From: Labyrinthula sp. Ha
Lineage: Eukaryota; Sar; Bigyra; Labyrinthulida; Labyrinthulaceae
Assembly: GCA_015227615.1 (NCBI GenBank)
Contig: JAALGZ010000036.1
Span: forward strand, 186,001-250,000
DNA: 64,000 nt
Direction of reading: 5' to 3'
The position numbers and the translations under genes were made by a program. Numbering within the stretch: position 1 is the first letter of the stretch; every line of letters starts with the position of its first letter. Positions 33,728-44,683 of this stretch are shown here, piece by piece. A model generated the notes under the pieces. That model was not told the DNA's origin, made no database searches, and worked only from the letters and a program-made list of their open reading frames with translations.

Positions 33728-34579
33728 ATGGCAAGGAATAAGACAATAAGCCTAGCCGTTGAGTTTAAATTAAAATCAAAGAATATAAATAAATTTGAAC
33801 TTTTATCAAGAGGATCTGCAACGCTATTGAAACCAAAAAACAAAAAAGAAATACGCGTATTGAGTACTGGACACGTTCTCCATCCTTTCAAGTATCCAAA
33901 ATACTACCCTTTTGACTGGCTAAAACTTGTTGGTGCAGGTGATCTAAGATATAAGTTTGAACTAGTGGATAATATATTAAATTATGATGAACACATTGAT
34001 TCGAAATATAACAATCAAGATCTGGAGTTCATTCCCCCTAGAAAGAAACATATCCTTGAACCCTTTTTCGTAACAGTAAAAACACATCCAACACTAGATA
34101 TAGGTGTCCTCGTATATTCCTTACAACAAAAGAGAAAATATAAAACTGAACTAGAAGAATACACGTTTTCAAAAGATATGGATCCAAGACTAAACAATGA
34201 CTTCAACTTAGCAAAACGGTTTTGCAGATACTTTGAAACATTTGAGCTGTCAGAAGAACCTATGAATAGGCCCGAAATATTTTTTCATGGCCATAAAGTA
34301 TTCGAAAGAAATGGTCCTATTGAGAAACAAATATTAACTTATCAATTAGGGGAGAGCATTAAAGGACGCGTTTTTGCCTTTGATCAATCAAGATTGTTTG
34401 GCAAGACTAACAAAGAGTTACAGATGGGGATGTGTGGTGGAGCTGTGGAAGAAGATGGAAAACTAAAAGGAATTATTGAAGGGATTGTTAACAACGGAGA
34501 AGGAGTCTCAAATGAACTTGTAGGAAGTGCAGCATTTGTTCCGTCGCAAGATATTGTTGACTGGTGTTATTCAATTTGA
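33728..34579 (+). CDS. Chymotrypsin-fold peptidase-like protein with Cys nucleophile
   Basis: The 283-residue intronless frame has the order of a chymotrypsin-like triad: a His in RVLSTGHVLHPF (H49), an Asp in THPTLDIGVLVY (D124) and a nucleophile motif LQMGMCGGAVEEDGKLKGII with Cys at 236 where GDSGG proteases have Ser. The spacing and the GxCGG form resemble trypsin-like domain proteins of algae and other protists, and viral 3C-like cysteine proteases. No signal peptide is seen, so it is probably intracellular. Whether it cleaves anything is unknown. AATAAATAAG follows the stop. It converges on PHF5A across 92 bp. Confidence 0.7.
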   Translation: MARNKTISLAVEFKLKSKNINKFELLSRGSATLLKPKNKKEIRVLSTGHVLHPFKYPKYYPFDWLKLVGAGDLRYKFELVDNILNYDEHIDSKYNNQDLEFIPPRKKHILEPFFVTVKTHPTLDIGVLVYSLQQKRKYKTELEEYTFSKDMDPRLNNDFNLAKRFCRYFETFELSEEPMNRPEIFFHGHKVFERNGPIEKQILTYQLGESIKGRVFAFDQSRLFGKTNKELQMGMCGGAVEEDGKLKGIIEGIVNNGEGVSNELVGSAAFVPSQDIVDWCYSI

Positions 34580-34671
34580 AAAATAAATAAGCAGGAAAAT
34601 ACAGAGAACTAGGAAACAAAAGCACACCAAAGGCCAAGAAATGATACAATATATTTTTCTTTAGGAAGTTC

Positions 34672-35001
34672 TTAGTTTTTCATGGCATACTTTCGCCGCT
34701 CATAGAAGAGATCAGCTTTGGCAGAACCTAGGTTAACTATTTTTGGACATCCATCTCTATTTTTTTCCATTTGTACACATTCTTTACAATAATAAGCATC
34801 TGATATTCCATTTGATCCACAAACAACACATCGACCCTGATATGTCCCATAGTTGCATTCGTCACAAATACGTACAAGCTCTTCTGGTCTAACATAACTG
34901 TCACATATAACACAAAGTCCATCATGTGTTTCACACAAGCGCCCAATTGCAATTCCTGGTAGTTTTCTACACATAATAAGATCTGGATGATGTTTTGCCA
35001 T
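34672..35001 (-). CDS. PHF5A: SF3b subunit PHF5A/Rds3
   Basis: The 109-residue zinc-knuckle protein of the U2 snRNP SF3b complex, close to the human length of 110. It begins [20 protein letters not shown] and contains [38 protein letters not shown] and [20 protein letters not shown], nearly identical to the family. Two positions differ from the human Cys pattern: the knuckle CETH has His where human has Cys, and VRPEEL has Glu where human has Cys. Its presence fits a spliceosomal-intron-bearing host. Convergent with the peptidase-like gene. Confidence 0.97.
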   Translation of the reverse strand: MAKHHPDLIMCRKLPGIAIGRLCETHDGLCVICDSYVRPEELVRICDECNYGTYQGRCVVCGSNGISDAYYCKECVQMEKNRDGCPKIVNLGSAKADLFYERRKYAMKN

Positions 35002-38000
35002 GGTTTTCCTTTATCTTTGACAGATGTTCAATTCGTGTAATTATTCTGGAAAATTCCAATTGGTTATATAATGCTATTGCGAATTATTATCCTAGCAAAA
35101 TAACATCTGTAGTGTTAGTGGTTACAATAGGTCAATAATTGTAGATATACCAGCCTAAAGGATACCTGTCTGGAAAATAAACTTAAAAAATAACATGAAG
35201 TCTTAATATTATCTAAAGCTCTGTATTGGGGTAATTTATTCATGCTTCTTTTAGTTTCTGAAAGTCATATTTGATATGGAGCTCTAGAGACTTTGTAATC
35301 TTTATTAATTTTTGGAAAAGATCGAAGTTTTCATTAATAACTGGTATTTAATAAAGAAGCTTAAGGATTTTACCGGGCAGGGCTAATAGGTCTCAGTAAA
35401 TTTCTCAAGTAAAATCAATTAACATTCTAAATTGAAACATCCAAGCTACCAGTAAGTAAAATTGCAATAAGACATGATGTTTATAGCCGCTTAAGATAAG
35501 AAAAGATCTTCGTTAAAAATCATATCGAAACAAAAAACTCACTAGAATTAACCTTCGACATATGTTATCTTTCAAGAAGTTAGTCTATTTGAAGGAGCGC
35601 TATTGGAAAATTTCAAATAAGTTCTAAGTACTCTAATGGAGTTCCAAGTTTGTTATGTCATGGGTTAAGATGTGTACTTTCTTAAGAAACGCATATTATT
35701 CTAGTGTCTCAAAAGTTAAACATGCTTCTTAAGATTTGTTTCTTGAGTTGAGTTGATTAAGAATACAATTACCTATAACTTCTTGATTCGATGTTTATCA
35801 CTTCTTGCACCTATTACCTACTAAGAACATTTTTATTATGAACGTTGGCCTGATTTTACGGAACGGTTAACTAAAATGCAGATAGATCGACATTAATCCG
35901 GTTCATTATAAATACTGGAATGGATGCTAGTTTAGTGGTAGTCAATAGGAACAAAACAGAATTGAAAGCAAATGTTCTTGTTGAAGGAAGCTGTCGTATA
36001 TAACCTGCTTAGTAATAATAGGACCTCTACTGGGGACATTGATCTATACCGCAGTCGCTAAAAATAAACTTACAAATCCTTGATTTTTTTTATATTTCCT
36101 GGTAAATCCCAGCGGAGTAGGGCAAGTATAAATGATACATGTACATAGATAGTAACAGTTATTTATTCCTGAGGGGGTGAAAAGTACTGTTTGGCAATCG
36201 AAATTGACAATGCTTTTTCATGAGGCCGACCCAAAACAAGCATACTCATCCAGAACTGCAAATGATAGCAGCTACCGAGACAGACAATGAAGTTTACTCC
36301 GGATTTGTATTTTAATTGTTGGTTCATCTCAGCAGTCATATTAACCTGCTTCCATGCACCATCGAATTATATTACAGCGACTAGATTCGATTAACTTTTA
36401 TAGCCAAAAAGTTCGTTTTCATCTTGCAAAAAGCTTTTACGTATTAGGATTGCTATTGTCAGGCTGTTGACATGCCAGGACTCTGATCAAGAACATTTTC
36501 TATGTACAAGTAACGAAAATCGGAATTATTCTCTTGCCATACCAATAAGCACGTCCTACAACCTCTCATTAACAAATGTGGAAAAAAATAAATTTCGGAA
36601 TTACCTACACAACGGAGATTTTCTATTTCTCCGAAGAAAATATTATCAAGAATACCCTAACCATTTTCTTAAGCAGGCAAGAAGTTGCATGAATACGCCA
36701 TATTAATTACTCACTGAGCTGGAGTTATATCCATGACCCAAATAAGTCGAAACACATCCAAAACTTTGCCTTTAACTTTCCATATCATAGTAAAAGAATT
36801 TTCATCAATATCAATGTGAACAGTCTAATGTTCTTACCAGATTGATATATTTTATTGTCCCTAGGTAGCAGGTTTTGTTCAACAGTCAACTAATTACAGT
36901 TACATCTCGACAATCCTTAACCATCAGATATATTCTCTAAATGCTTTGTAAGATATATCTAGAGCTGATTTTTACAGCATTATATCCAAATATACATTTT
37001 TCATGGAAGATGATCGGTCATTTCAAAATGGTAACTCCTATGAATCAGAGTTAGGACCAGATCAAGTATACATAATATCCCCATGAAATGCATTGATTTT
37101 TTGAACTGATCCAAATGTAACATAATTTATACGCCTTGATTTTTATGCGAAAAAACTACATTAGGGAAGTGTTTACACATGGTGCTTCTTAACCATAAGT
37201 GGTTGATTAAAGGTGATCCTAAGCATTCTAAGTGTATCGAAGTAATTCTAGCAAGAATACTTGAGGTAAATAAAGTTAATAGCTACACATTACCATGATG
37301 TCAACTTGCTTATGGTAATATCGCGTTATTTCCCTACTTCCGAAAGGTGCATAGTATTGTTTGCTCAATATTGCGAGGTTAAGTCACAGAGGTACTGCTA
37401 AACGACATTTGATTGTTGAAGTTACTAGCAGGAACTGATCTTCCAAATTTGCCACGACTGTCAAGGAAAAGGGTAAGAGAAATTCTAGTATAAGGAAAAT
37501 ACAACTTCATTATCATTGCTTCACATCATTAGAGTCAGGTATGCCTGGTTGTCTAACCAAATGTGATTTAACATACCTCGGGCTTCAATTATTTTTCACC
37601 TTAAGTATTTATAAAGACATCAAGATTCTGTCAAAAGAAAATAAATCAGCGGTAATGTTTTAATATAATGGCCCTTTTACTGTTTCTATCCATATCTTTA
37701 GTACTGTAAATAGCTCTATCGGACTTATATTCAAGAAATCAATAAGATCTCTTCTTGCATAGCATTTAATGAGGATATCAAGAGATAGTTCCTTCAGTAA
37801 CGCTAGGTTGAATTTATTAAACAGTGTTTTCTGACAGGCTGGTCTAGATCGTCTAACCCAACATGGAGATCATAGGTGTATGCAATTGGCTTTCTCAATG
37901 AAAACAATTGATTAGTCATTAATTTTTTAGCTATCAAATTTCTACAGAGCTGGTAGTATCAACAGATATTTATTCTTATTATTTAGCTATCTATAACAAA

Positions 38001-39165
38001 ATTGTGTGCCCTATATCAATGAAATTTCAATTTCGAGAGTTACATCTAGCAAATAGATTAGAGAGTTAGCATGCAAATAGCTTTCGCGAAGACAGTCTTA
38101 ATATATGTATTCATTTTAATACAATTTCAGCTGTATATTAAAGAGTAGTACAAGGCTTTGTTCTTGAATAGTACCAACCAAGTTTGAAAGCAAAGTTTAT
38201 TTTAGGAGCCTTGTTCTTAACTTTGACTGAGGACAATATTTAACCTAGGGACAAATGTTCAGCTATATTCTTATCAAATACCTAGATTAGCGCCGCCTCG
38301 TTTGGATCATCTCACTATTATATCTCAAAGTATTCACGAGGAAGGTAGAAACACCTATTAGTTGAAATATAAAAGTTTCTCCCTCTATTCTAAGCAAAAA
38401 TTTGGCACAAGATTTATTAGATGTTATTTTAACCACTAATTAATCCTTGAGAAAACAGGAACTAGCAATCGAGATAGATATTGCCTACTATGTACTATGA
38501 CCACGGGACATGCACAGTCACGGGACACGATCATCAGCAATAGTAGTCTCTTGAAAGAAAACCGAAAGCTCTATAACTACAGTTGCAGCCATGAGAATTT
38601 TTACAAGAATATCTGGGCAAGGTAACTAAGTAGTTAAACCAATCTTAGGCCGTATAGGGATTTTCCCTTAATCTTTATATTTTAGACAACCATATTTTCA
38701 GTATTACTAACAACAGTATCACATAGAAATTAATTTTGCGAATCGGTCAAGTCTATTTGAAGCTACAGAAACACCATCATTAGATCTCATAAAGTATCCT
38801 ATATCGCGATAGCACGTAATGTAGAAACTTATACAATTAGTGGAAACTGCTTAACTAGCTTCAGCATGGAATCTACCTAAAGTTTCCTAGACTGAATACC
38901 AAAAGACAATATCCGATCAATCGTGTTAAACTATCCCTTCCCAAAATTTCATAAACCGTCGCCATGTGTTGTAAAATATATTCAAAGAGGCAGACCAACC
39001 TTGTTCAATCAAATAAATAATAATATTTGTAATCACAAGAAGGATATATCCACTTGACAAGTGAGTCTAAGTTTCAGTTTATCTTTCCATGTCCTCACCA
39101 TCTCTACAGCAACCAGTAAGGAATACTAATAAGGTCAACAGATTTCTTCACAAGCTCAAAAGTCA
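35002..39165. other. 4-kb gene-poor AT-rich interval
   Basis: A 79-codon TTG-initiated frame at 36,467-36,706 has no motif. No gene, repeat or RNA was recognised. Confidence 0.5.
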
Positions 39166-39400
39166 TTATTTCATCCTAAGTTGGTGTAACCTTTTCTCGA
39201 TCTCATCAATTGTCAATTGGCTCATTGGATTCTCCTGTTCTATTGCATGCCTGTTGCCCTCTATACAAGAAACAAGCATAACTGAAGTAATCTTCCTCTG
39301 TTTTCAAAGCAAGAGGACAGCACTCTGACTCTACCAACGGTCTCAATTCCTTCTATTAGTTCATAGGTTATAACTATTTCTCTGGCGCAAGTACCGAAGT
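39166..39400 (-). CDS. 3' exons of a small unknown gene
   Basis: The minus-strand exon 39,400-39,283 reads FGTCAREIVITYELIEGIET then VGRVRVLSSCFENRGRLL. A 32-nt GT-AG intron (39,282-39,251) restores frame to HAIEQENPMSQLTIDEIEKR and a TAA at 39,168-39,166. TCTAG at 39,405-39,401 is a plausible upstream acceptor, but no 5' exon could be fixed. The intron length matches the proven introns of this window. Helical and charged; the family is not recognised. The 79-codon plus-strand ORF opposite is its shadow. Confidence 0.5.
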
Positions 39401-40827
39401 CTAGACCTCATTTTCCTTAAAAAATATTTTTTTGTTGAAAAGTATATGGTTTCAACACCGCAAATCTATGATATGGCTGGTGACATGAAACTAAGCATAA
39501 GATAAGCTGAACTGTTCATCCCCAAAAAGTTTATCTAGAAACTAAAATCAGAAACTAGAAAAATTTGGATATAAAAATAAGAGATAAAAAAGTTGACTCG
39601 ATTGAGACGATATTTCAGTACGCCGCTGATATGTGAAGCTAAATTTATTTATGATTTAAATAATTACTTTAGTAAGTCATAGCGCCTACGCATGCATTTG
39701 AGGCAATTATCATAACTAATAATGCATTTTCTAATATAACTGCTTAGAGGTATAATTTTCAATCAGAGCTTCCTCTAGGTAACATATCTTTGTCGCGTAG
39801 AACCAGATTTAAAAGCGGATAGAAAAGATTTAAACTATACTCGAAAGGATAGTAAGATGTTCAAACAGTTTAACTAATGAAATTGGAATCATTAGCTTAA
39901 GCTAATAAGCCCAGGGAACATAAGACACTCCACTAAAGACATATTTGAAATAGCAAAAAAAACTTGCATATTACACTTGGCCAGTTTAACGCTATTTAAA
40001 CAAGTTTAGATCTTCTTTATATAAAAAGAATCTATCAAAGTAGGTTAATAAACTCAATTCTCTACCTATCCCACAGAGGATTTTACATAGAGAAAGTAAT
40101 CTATTCTTCATCAGTTCAACATTAATTACCAGAGCCCAGAAAAAAATGAGGAGAAATTGATAAATCTTCAAGACATCTTTCAAGACAGAAAAATCAGTTC
40201 TTACTCATACCCATGTAGGCTGGACGTAGAAGAAACTCAACACTAGAAATAAACTATGAACAGAAATTACATTAGGCGTTCAAGAAAACAATATATAGAC
40301 TGAGCAGAGGGTTTAGGTAAATATCAGATTATGGAAAAGTGTGACTCGGGGCCTAGCGCTTAGTTTTCATAAATAGCGCTAGCCCTATGTCTGAAGGAAC
40401 CTAAGCATAAAGGCATGGGGCAGTGGCATGAAAAACGGGTTGGAGTGAAAGATTAGGATTAGCTACTTCAAAGCAAACTAACCGTAGATATTTAATGTAA
40501 TTTCTAGGGATTTAAAGCCAAGAATCATCAGACGTTTTACGTGGAACTGCAACAAGAAAAAAAATCCTGGTCTAATAGTTTAAAATTGACTGCATTTATG
40601 TCTCACGTACTCTCTGGACTTTAAACCATTACACCTCTTTTATATAAGAACTCGCTAACAAAAAAGTTATTCTTAACTTGATCTAAGATGATGAACTATA
40701 ATGCATCAGGCGAAATTGTTCCACCTACGGGCTATAACAATATCTATATGCTCAATTTTAACGAAAGTAGTACATAACCTTTTTTAAGTTCTTTCTGGAA
40801 ACGTGAGTTATATATAGTCTTATTTAA
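39401..40827. other. Gene-poor interval containing a GC-rich hairpin
   Basis: Holds the inverted repeat described separately at 40,348-40,385. Just after it a short open stretch (CLKEPKHKGMGQWHEKRVGV, to about 40,453, plus strand) reads like a coding remnant. Nothing else is supported. Confidence 0.4.
40348..40385. other. GC-rich inverted repeat (hairpin)
   Basis: CTAGCGCT (40,353-40,360) pairs perfectly with AGCGCTAG (40,375-40,382). The stem is extended by GGG/CCC around a bulge, with a 14-base loop. It stands out against AT-rich surroundings. No terminator or known RNA fold is recognised. Confidence 0.5.
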
Positions 40828-41007
40828 TCCCTACTTTTTCGCTTCTTTATCACTATATTACCGCAGATATCCTCATTTGATTCCCTGCTCAATCTCTTTT
40901 TGCTCAAGTATGCTCTTCCAAGTAACCCACATGCTCCAGACTTTGCGACGCTGGAACCATATGTGGCTGAAGAAAAGGAGCCCTATAGAAAAACTACAAG
41001 GAGCTAG
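40828..41007 (+). other. Stop-bounded coding-like stretch, possible exon
   Basis: Fifty-nine open codons: a hydrophobic start (LLFRFFITILPQ), then DSLLNLFLLKYALPSNPHAP and DFATLEPYVAEEKEPYRKTT before TAG. The second half has balanced composition unlike random AT-rich sequence. No ATG begins it, and it lies 262 bp upstream of the next gene on the same strand. It is an orphan terminal exon or a remnant. Not recognised. Confidence 0.35.
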
Positions 41008-41269
41008 AGTTCATTAATTGGTTCTCAAAGTGTTAAAGTTCGTGTTCTCCGAATTTATTATATAAGAATAAATCCCAGCAAATATTTCCAGCGGCTCTAT
41101 GTGCCCAGACAAGGCAGATGTAGCGTTGTGGCAGTTATGAAGGCAACAGAGTTTATTTACTATAACTATTAATTTGCACCAATCAGGATGATAAAGTAAC
41201 TCGGGTAAGACTTTGGCCCAAGAGAAAATACAAAATCAAAAACTACAACTGGTCAAGAGAAGAAAATAA

Positions 41270-41989
41270 ATGAAAGTAGGAAGCGTCGATTATTTTGAGG
41301 CTGAGATAAAGGGAAACTCTACTACAGTAAGGTTTACAGTCAACACAAGTCCTGAAAACGCGTGGCAAGGAGTAAAGGATTTTCAAACTCTTCTCTCTGT
41401 TATCCTTCCTGAGACAGGAACAGTAGAACGGGTTTCCGGTTTCAAAAACAACATCAGCTCTGTTTATCAATGTACTTACAAAAGGAGATCTGATTTCATA
41501 GAGTCAGAAATCAAGCTTGTAGTAGTTAATGAGGAATTGAGAACCATCAAGTTTGAAAGAATAGATTCAATAAAGGGAAGAATAACTGCGGAAGGTGAGC
41601 AAACTGTTTCTATTAGTCATGAAATAACTGGAAAAAACTCTACGATTTATCAGGTAAAAATGGTCACAACAAAGACATATTATAACCCACGAGACATCAA
41701 GGCTCTCAAAATATCTGCTGGCGTCTCAGTTATTATAGTAATCGTTTCTCTTTTTGTTGCCGGAAAACTTATAGGCTTAGCTATAACTGGAGGACTTGTG
41801 ATGTTGCACCTGTTTTGGTTTATGTTTTGGCTTGTTCTGAACACAGAGGATGGAAATGCAATTGATTACATGGTATATAGACTTAGAGTTTACTTTCTAT
41901 CACTGAATGATAAGCTTCCTCTCACAAGCGACCATTCAGTGAAAGGCGTTAAAACACCCAAAGTGGTTAAAGCAGAAGAGGAAGTTTAA
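41270..41989 (+). CDS. Membrane-anchored protein with possible SRPBCC-like domain
   Basis: The intronless 239-residue frame from the ATG at 41,270 alternates short beta strands in the first 150 residues (STTVRFTVNTSPENAWQGVK, SGFKNNISSVYQCTYKRRSD). The FTVNTSPENAWQGVKDF segment recalls the opening of START/polyketide-cyclase-like SRPBCC domains. Two hydrophobic helices follow (about 151-168, VSVIIVIVSLFVAGKLIG, and 172-190), then a basic cytosolic tail. The family is not firmly recognised. SRPBCC proteins bind lipids, so a membrane-lipid role is an inference. Confidence 0.65.
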   Translation: MKVGSVDYFEAEIKGNSTTVRFTVNTSPENAWQGVKDFQTLLSVILPETGTVERVSGFKNNISSVYQCTYKRRSDFIESEIKLVVVNEELRTIKFERIDSIKGRITAEGEQTVSISHEITGKNSTIYQVKMVTTKTYYNPRDIKALKISAGVSVIIVIVSLFVAGKLIGLAITGGLVMLHLFWFMFWLVLNTEDGNAIDYMVYRLRVYFLSLNDKLPLTSDHSVKGVKTPKVVKAEEEV

Positions 41990-42011
41990 GAAGTAATTTT
42001 CCTTATTCAAT

Positions 42012-42457
42012 GTGTTTCTCTTTTTGTTCTCTTCACTATTTTCTCCTAATGACGTAACTATCTATTGTGATATCGACATTCTTACCAGACATCTTCCATG
42101 GGATGAAATTGTACATAGTCACAGTAGTAACTTCATGCCATGGAATCATTCATTAGTATCCAACATACCAAATTGTGTCGTTTTTGGCTCGTATGAAGCC
42201 GATAGTTTATCTAACTGTGGAATTCATCCTATCCAAGAAACGAATATTTAGAAGATATTGGTCCAACCACAGGAAAGAGGCAAATGGCCACTCAATTCTT
42301 GCTTGATATTACTGGGGTTAAACTCGTTGAACCTTGTCCTACACTTGACAGGTTGTACAATGTATTTGAAGAGGACAATTCGAGGTGGCCACCGAAGTTG
42401 GATCCTGAGAGTGCTGACGCTTTAGCAAGAAATTATAGTAGTTTACCGAAGAAGTAA
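42012..42457 (+). CDS. Two-exon gene, unknown product
   Basis: Exon A reads DVTIYCDIDILTRHLPWDEI, then NIPNCVVFGSYEAD. A 47-nt GT-AG intron (42,205-42,251) with a TCTAAC branch-like word joins in phase to KDIGPTTGKRQMATQFLLDI, then TGVKLVEPCPTLDRLYNVFE and TAA at 42,455-42,457. The exact start is uncertain: the open frame runs back to 42,012 without an ATG before a polypyrimidine-rich stretch, so a short upstream exon is likely. Not recognised. It is followed 60 bp downstream by another gene on the same strand. Confidence 0.55.
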
Positions 42458-42517
42458 GAAAAAACAGTGAAAAAGGATAGAAAGCGAGATATTAGTGGTG
42501 GAAAGAGTAGGAGAATA

Positions 42518-43066
42518 ATGGATGGAGTAACAAAGAGGAGCAAACAAGTGGGGTCCAGTACGAAGGTGTCGGCTCAAGCGCACAGAGATAAAGTGGCAGC
42601 ATTTCGACAGTTTGCGATCAGAGCTATTGATGAAAAGAAAATTGATACTGTTGAAGATGTGAAATTGAAAGCCATATTGAAGGGTTTTTTCGAAGTGGAT
42701 CCTCACCTTCTTTACCAGCGTTTCTGCAAGAAACTAAAAGGATTCGTTGAATCTAAAAATCTTCCAGAAGCTTTGGCGGAGAGGGTAAGAATTTATCTTT
42801 GGAATGTTGATGTGGCTACTGCTCAACTTCAAGAACAAAGTAACAAGAAAAAGCAGAATAGCCTAATAAAAAAAATTAACTCTAAAGAAGCGAAGAAAAT
42901 AAGAACTGCAATTCGAAACAGAAAGAAAGATCTAGAAAAATACAAGCTTGTTCTCATTGTTGATATGACCACGTTTTTTGGAGTTTGGTCAGACGATGAT
43001 CTGATAGATTATGAAAAGGTGAAATTGAACGCACGTAGAACATCTATGAAACTACCTGAAGTATAA
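42518..43066 (+). CDS. Basic helical protein, unknown
   Basis: From the ATG at 42,518, 182 residues begin MDGVTKRSKQVGSSTKVSAQ and continue with charged helices (HRDKVAAFRQFAIRAIDEKK, LKGFFEVDPHLLYQRFCKKL, KEAKKIRTAIRNRKKDLEKY). The open frame starts earlier (42,458) but without an ATG. It is Lys/Arg-rich, consistent with a nuclear or nucleolar protein, although no domain is recognised. AAAAAATAAAGG follows the stop, a likely polyadenylation signal. Confidence 0.65.
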   Translation: MDGVTKRSKQVGSSTKVSAQAHRDKVAAFRQFAIRAIDEKKIDTVEDVKLKAILKGFFEVDPHLLYQRFCKKLKGFVESKNLPEALAERVRIYLWNVDVATAQLQEQSNKKKQNSLIKKINSKEAKKIRTAIRNRKKDLEKYKLVLIVDMTTFFGVWSDDDLIDYEKVKLNARRTSMKLPEV

Positions 43067-43271
43067 TTTAAAAAATAAAGGAAAAAACCACAATACACAA
43101 AGCTTAGCTACACATAAAGTGAAAGCATACATTATACATATTGTTTTCAGTCGATGTAAAACAAATGCAAGGATTAGATATCTTTTTAAATAGAACACTT
43201 CGTGCAAGTTATGATACACCATAAATCCTAGTTATAACAGATACAACAACCTGTTTGAGTAAAAAAACGCA

Positions 43272-43559
43272 TTAGCACCCAAAAAGGCTACAAAGTATCT
43301 TGGAGTATTTTTTCTTGAAAATAATTAGCTTTAACGAGGGAAAATTTAAACATAATAATATGATCAACCCATACGTGTAGCACATTATAGCACATAAGAG
43401 GAACCACTGGTACTCAGTAACATGTAGTAAGCAATGGAATATATGTTTGAAAACTTTTCTTTTACTGAAGAAGTTTCTTCCTTGCTGTTTTAGAACACTC
43501 TTTTGTAACTCTATTTTTGGTTTTCTGCGTTCATTTGTTTGAGAATTACAGGGTTGCAT
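43272..43559 (-). CDS. Small membrane protein, possibly RAMP4/SERP-like
   Basis: An ATG-initiated 95-codon frame with a basic N terminus (NERRKPKIELQKSVLKQQGR) and a hydrophobic segment QWFLLCAIMCYTYGLIILLC. It lies head to head with the pseudouridine synthase gene, 31 bp apart. A 42-nt in-frame GT-AG segment between the two parts could be an intron. The layout of a short basic cytosolic part followed by one C-terminal-half helix resembles RAMP4/SERP, but no diagnostic motif is seen. Confidence 0.4.
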   Translation of the reverse strand: MQPCNSQTNERRKPKIELQKSVLKQQGRNFFSKRKVFKHIFHCLLHVTEYQWFLLCAIMCYTYGLIILLCLNFPSLKLIIFKKKYSKILCSLFGC

Positions 43560-43590
43560 TACCAGAAATATTTTGCTATTTCTTAATCTT

Positions 43591-44614
43591 ATGCCAACTA
43601 TTCAGAGAAGAAGAAACGCAATAAAATCACACACAAGGGAATTGAAAGCAGGATATTTACGATTTAAGGTCATTTTTGCTTATAATGGAACAAGTTTTTG
43701 TGGTTTTCAAGCTCAAGAGAATCGCTCCAACACAGTTCAGGAAGTGATTGAATTCAAGCTCTCAAATCTAATAAGAAGAAAGGTTTGCATTTTTAGTTCA
43801 GGGAGAACTGATAAGGGAGTTCATGCTTCAGGTGCAGTATTTCATTTTGATGTCCATCCTGAAGAAATACTCTTTGGAGGAAATTGCGACATAGAAAGAT
43901 TTAAACAAATCCTGTTCTCTACTCTAACCAAATCAAATGACCCCCAAAAAACAGTTAAGGTGGTTTCAATTGAGCAAGTAAATCAATATTTTGATGCCAA
44001 ATTCTCTGCCTTAAGTGAATTATTTCTTCCTTTTATATTTAGGTAAAACATATCAATACAAAATGCTCTTTGGATCCGCATCAGTTTACTTCTCACCTTT
44101 TTGCTGGGAAATATCAAATCTGCAATTAAAAAAGGCTTCAGTTATCAAAAAACTTGAAAATTTTTCTAATTTTCTATCAGGTATACATAATTTTAGCTGG
44201 CTTTGTCAAAATCCAGAAAGTGAATGTCGAGAGTTTGTTCGAGAAGTATCTATTGAAGTCCAAGATATAGATTTGAGCACTTCCCTTCATTTAAGAGAAC
44301 TTATTTTGAGCAAAGGAACCAGTGAAAACTCATTCCTCATACATATAAACGTGTCTTGTGATTTTTTCTTGTATAAAATGGTGCGCAGAATTGTGGGTTT
44401 GCTCTACAGTTTGCTCACAGAAAAAGTTGATCTTGAAACAGTACAAAATATAATGAAAGAATTTGATAAGAATCCTCAAGATAAACAAATAAAACAAAGA
44501 CTACAATATTATATAAATAAATATTCTCATACCGACAACACTTCATTATATCTATCCTACTTACTTCACACAGCCCCAAGTAAAGGTTTACATTTAAAAA
44601 ACGTCCAATATTAG
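43591..44614 (+). CDS. tRNA pseudouridine synthase, TruA family
   Basis: Isomerises uridine to pseudouridine in tRNA. Exons 43,591-44,014 and 44,043-44,614 are joined by a 28-nt GT-AG intron and give 331 residues. The junction makes AKFSALSKTYQYKM, matching the family's FsAk.KtYrY segment. Catalytic Asp lies in SSGRTDKGVHASGAVFHFDV. The N-terminal YNGTSFCGFQAQENRSNTVQ and the C-terminal FLYKMVRRIVGLLYSLL are also diagnostic. GRTDxGVHA is closer to bacterial or organellar TruA than to PUS1/PUS3. I cannot tell the target position. The ATG chosen is the first in frame. Convergent with the next gene, 69 bp apart. Confidence 0.93.
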
Positions 44615-44683
44615 TTTATGCTCTACGACTACTTCTTACTCAGAATATATATAAATAGTTATTATTATCATTCTCAATAGGCT

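Noticed and set aside
39089-39328. 79-codon ATG-initiated plus-strand ORF
   Set aside because: Opposite strand of the better supported exons at 39,166-39,400.
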